From the NCBI GenBank assembly GCA_002224055.1, contig AZLU01000053.1, positions 130,629 through 194,628 of the forward strand: a DNA stretch of 64,000 bases, in the 5' to 3' direction. A model generated the notes under the pieces. It was not told the DNA's origin. It saw only the letters and a program-made list of their open reading frames with translations, and made no database searches. The position numbers and the translations under genes were made by a program. Within the stretch, counting starts at the first letter, position 1, and each line of letters begins with the position of its first letter. The DNA is from Pezizomycotina sp. ARF18. Lineage: Eukaryota > Ascomycota. This document shows, one piece after another, positions 61,394 to 64,000 of the stretch.

Positions 61394-62009
61394 TCATGTT
61401 CTCCATGTCCATGGCTTGTACCACCTTTTCGCTGCCTCGATCTCTTCCTTTTCCTTCTATCCTTCTCTAGCCTGAGGCGCTCCTCTTTCTGCTTCTTCTC
61501 GGTCGCTTTTCTCTCCATCAGGTATCTTGCCTGTAGCATGCCTTCTATTTCTTTGCCCCGCCGGAGATGGCACATTTCGAAGCTCACGATGGATCCTCCG
61601 CAGAACGTCGCGACAGCCCAATTCGCAGCGCTTTTTACCGTAGCTACGGTTTATCGCGAAAAATCAATGCGTTAGCCAATTAATTCATCTTTTACTTCGG
61701 TTTCTTTCTTTTCAAAAGTCGAAAACAGTGTTATCGGAACGCACATCTGAGCACCAGCTAACCCCCCCGAACCCGAATCCCGCCGCGATCCCGACCGCAG
61801 CGCCTCCCGGACGCATATCTGCTTGTGCACCTTCGTGAAATTCCTCCAGCTGGATAGTCTTTGCAGCTTCGGTGAACGTAGGGAATGCGCGGGAGGTGTC
61901 GATGTTTTTGCGCCGGGGTATCGTCGAAGTACTTCTTTGGAGGAGCGGTGGCTGAAGGTTCCTTCTGGGCGTCCTCTTGCGGAGGCGCATCTTTTGGAGG
62001 GTCGGACAT
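61394..62009 (-). CDS. COX20: Cytochrome c oxidase assembly protein Cox20
   Basis: Cox20 is a small mitochondrial inner-membrane chaperone for the Cox2 subunit of complex IV. ATG at 62009 gives MSDPPKDAPPQEDAQKEPSA and APPKKYFDDTPA, then AFPTFTEAAKTIQLEEFHEG, and AQADMRPGGAAVGIAAGFGF with GGV, the first membrane hairpin. After an intron (about 61760-61635) come SAANWAVATFCGGSIVSFEM, CHLRRGKEIEGMLQARYLME and RKATEKKQKEERLRLEKDRR, matching the family order 'AANWAVGTF..SFEFCQ..R'. The short aromatic tail KRWYKPW precedes a TGA at 61394-61396 in the frame I prefer; another frame runs on to 61330. Slips lie near 61906 (an A5 run) and near 61440. The start is ATG rather than the in-frame GTG six bases upstream. 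Confidence 0.78.
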
Positions 62010-62439
62010 CGGCACTCCCTTCGCTGCAGATGTGGTGTTTCTATCCGGTGTGGGTTGGTGATTGGAGGGGTTTAAGAATTGTCAGAAGCGGATGGAGGGC
62101 TTTCAGTAGGAAAGGTTTGTGGCGGTGGCTTCGTTTCTTTTTGTGTGGCACGCAATTTTAGGGGAGCGCTTTATGATATCATCAATTGAAGGTTTTCAGA
62201 GCCTCAACTGCGGAGACGCGACAGGGATGGAAAGAGATTCTGCAAAAGTCAAGACGCAATTGAATCCGATGTATATAGAAAAAAGTAAATAAAGAAGGGG
62301 GTATACTACAATCGAGTCTTTTCACGATTCATAATGGGACAAAGATGCTAATGCACAAAAAGAGAAAACATGAACAGTAATACAATGAGTCGATTCTTTC
62401 GTGATTTTCTGGTTATAGATATCTTATGATTCATCTTCG

Positions 62440-62475
<36 letters not shown>

Positions 62476-62498
62476 GAAAAGAAAAAAAAATTAGATGA
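62010..62498. other. Intergenic between SUB1 and COX20, with T34 tract
   Basis: Pure T34 at 62441-62474, about 25 bp downstream of the SUB1 stop. No gene seen. Confidence 0.55.
62441..62474. repeat. T34 homopolymer
   Basis: Thirty-four consecutive T immediately 3' of SUB1 (A34 on the SUB1 sense strand); it is genomic, not a transcript tail. Confidence 0.85.
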
Positions 62499-63335
62499 TC
62501 AATCCACGTCGTCCACATCTGATTCCGAATCCGGCTCCGATTCTTCCTTCGCCTTTGCTTTCACCTTCTCCTTCGTTTCTTTATAGTCTTCCTCGTCCTC
62601 TTCTTCCCCTTCGTCCTCATCCTCGGAATCCTCCTCTTCCTCGCTACCCTCGGAGTCGACGATCTTTTTCTTCTTCTTAGGTTCTTCTTTGTGCGAGATG
62701 ACGGTTTTCTTCTCGACCTGATCAGCGTAAGTCGGCCTGGCGACTGTGACGTCCTTAGCGCCCTTCAGTTTTATGGCAACTTCGATCTGCGGCGCGAGTG
62801 CGAGAGGTTATTATATTGCTCCAGCGTCATTGAAATACCCTGTACGAGTTGAAAAGGCGTAGATAAGTATATGAAAGTTCTTTGGCGACAACCATACAGG
62901 AATGTAGAGGTGGGAGATTGTTAACGATACCTTCTTTCCAGGAAGAACCTGGCCGTCCTTCTCGTAGTACTCCCTGATGCTCACCAGGACGTTGCCTTTG
63001 AAATCGGAGACGGTGACCCTACGGAGCCTTCCACCAATCTATTCGCAGAAAATAAAAAAAAGGTTGTTAATCTGGCGCTCCAAGCAGACACTGTTTTCTT
63101 ATGATTCCCCAAAGGTAAAAGAGAGTCGCACCTCCAATACGAATTTCCTTCATTATCAGTCTTTTAGTGCCGTCAACTGCCGTCTTCTCAGTTTTCGGCC
63201 TCTTCGCCTCCGGTTCGTCTTCCCTCGAGAGACCCGGATCGTTGCTTCTGAACTTTTCGTGAGACGACGATCCGTACTTGTTGAACTTTGAGCCGCCTCC
63301 GCCGCCGCCTTTACTGTAGAATGTCGCTTCGGCAT
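62499..63335 (-). CDS. SUB1: Transcriptional coactivator Sub1/PC4
   Basis: Sub1/PC4 binds single-stranded DNA and supports RNA polymerase II initiation. From ATG at 63335 (MPKRHS) a Gly-rich then Ser/Lys/Glu-rich leader follows (YSKGGGGGGSKFNKYGSSSH, EDEPEAKRPKTEKT), ending DNEGNSYW. Intron 1 is 63039-63131. The PC4 fold follows: IGGRLRRVTVSDFKGNVLVS, IREYYEKDGQVLPGKK. Intron 2 is 62840-62930. Then come GISMTLEQYNN and LALAPQIEVAIKLKGAKDV, completing the domain. A tail, KKTVISHKEEPKKKKKIVDS, leads to a long acidic Glu/Asp stretch (about 62630-62560) and the stop at 62499-62501. Such an acidic tail is longer than in human PC4. Slips are near 63325 (start region), about 63147 and 62803. Confidence 0.88.
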
Positions 63336-63603
63336 TTTTTACGAGTACTTTGTGAGTATTGCGACGATATGGTTCAAGTGAAGTACTACTCTTGGTTGAG
63401 AGTTGGTTAAGTGGTGAATCTCGTCAATTGTGAAATCGCTTTTAAAAAGCGAAATAATCCCTTTAAAAAAAACCTTAGCGAGGGCTTTTCTTTTTTAATG
63501 GCCCGTTTAATTATTAGTGCAGGTACTTCTTTTTTAACCTCTAAAATCGCCAATTAGGTGGAACAAAGGGAAGACGCGTCGCGCGTTTTTTGTGCATCAG
63601 CCC

Positions 63604-63643
<40 letters not shown>

Positions 63644-64000
63644 AAAGAGCACAATGTACCTGTCATTGGGATTCGCTCATAGAAAAGGCACTTTCGTCAA
63701 GCTCGGTTGTCGTCTCCCTACAAGGTGCTGCTTCGGTTTTTCTTGCGGAATTCGGAAGAGCCGAAATTGCTTGCAGCTACTATCACGCTACTATACTACT
63801 ACCACCTTTTTTTTTATTTCTTTTTCTTGTGCACTGGCTAATACCAAAAACAGCTTCGTACACACGAGAGCTTCGAACCTTTGCTTTTACAAGAGAGGTT
63901 CAGTTCGCAAATACAGGAAACGCGCCTCATTCCCTCTAAAAACATTACGTCTCTTAAGCTTCAGCAAATCTTGATGAGTTAGAGAAACAAAACCACTTTT
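63336..64000. other. Upstream region of SUB1 to the window edge, with A37 tract
   Basis: Pure A37 at 63605-63641 lies about 270 bp upstream of the SUB1 start. No further gene is recognised up to 64000. Confidence 0.5.
63605..63641. repeat. A37 homopolymer upstream of SUB1
   Basis: Thirty-seven consecutive A, the longest pure tract in the window. It is T37 in the SUB1 sense orientation, the arrangement of a poly(dA:dT) promoter element. Confidence 0.85.

Noticed and set aside
62441-63641. Poly-A/T tracts flanking SUB1 as evidence of a retroposed copy
   Set aside because: The gene has two introns and the tracts are on opposite sides, so a processed copy is not supported.

Overview
The window is nuclear DNA from a filamentous ascomycete, probably Pezizomycotina. 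It carries fungal genes with short GT..AG introns of about 50-170 bp, a Dam1/DASH subunit, a fungal-specific transcription factor domain, a D-amino-acid oxidase with a peroxisomal AKL tail, and a decayed Tc1/mariner element. Intergenic DNA is AT-rich and unusually full of pure A or T tracts of 20-37 bases. I cannot name a species.

Layout. 0-12 kb: the 3' end of RPN9 (proteasome lid), a J-domain membrane protein, RIB7 (riboflavin synthesis), SMC4 (condensin) and EFM5 (elongation-factor methyltransferase). 12-21 kb: YTP1 between two long gene-poor stretches. 21-32 kb: a transcription-factor-like gene, a RING E3 ligase, DAM1, an OTU-type protease and an unrecognised multi-exon protein. 32.8-34.2 kb: a Tc1/mariner element with 80-bp terminal inverted repeats and a TA target duplication. 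34.6-49.3 kb: a protein tyrosine phosphatase, then UNC50/GMH1 and a SYT1-type Sec7-PH Arf exchange factor, arranged divergently around about 5 kb of gene-poor DNA. 51-55.4 kb: D-amino-acid oxidase, a tRNA-like gene and an M20 amidohydrolase. 57-64 kb: two unrecognised proteins, COX20 and SUB1.

The gene set is mostly housekeeping: proteasome, condensin, kinetochore, riboflavin, cytochrome oxidase assembly, Golgi Arf traffic and transcription. I see no operon-like or biosynthetic cluster. UNC50/GMH1 and SYT1 are the only neighbours with a plausible shared pathway.

The most important observation for any user is that nearly every conserved gene is broken by one-base (occasionally two-base) frame slips, mostly in short homopolymers. 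Correct family motifs continue immediately in the next frame. Essential genes such as SMC4, DAM1, RIB7 and SUB1 are all affected, so uncorrected consensus errors are the likeliest cause. Gene spans below therefore run from the start of the recognisable protein to its likely stop and include both introns and frame slips. I found no convincing undescribed biological system; the odd items are listed as findings.
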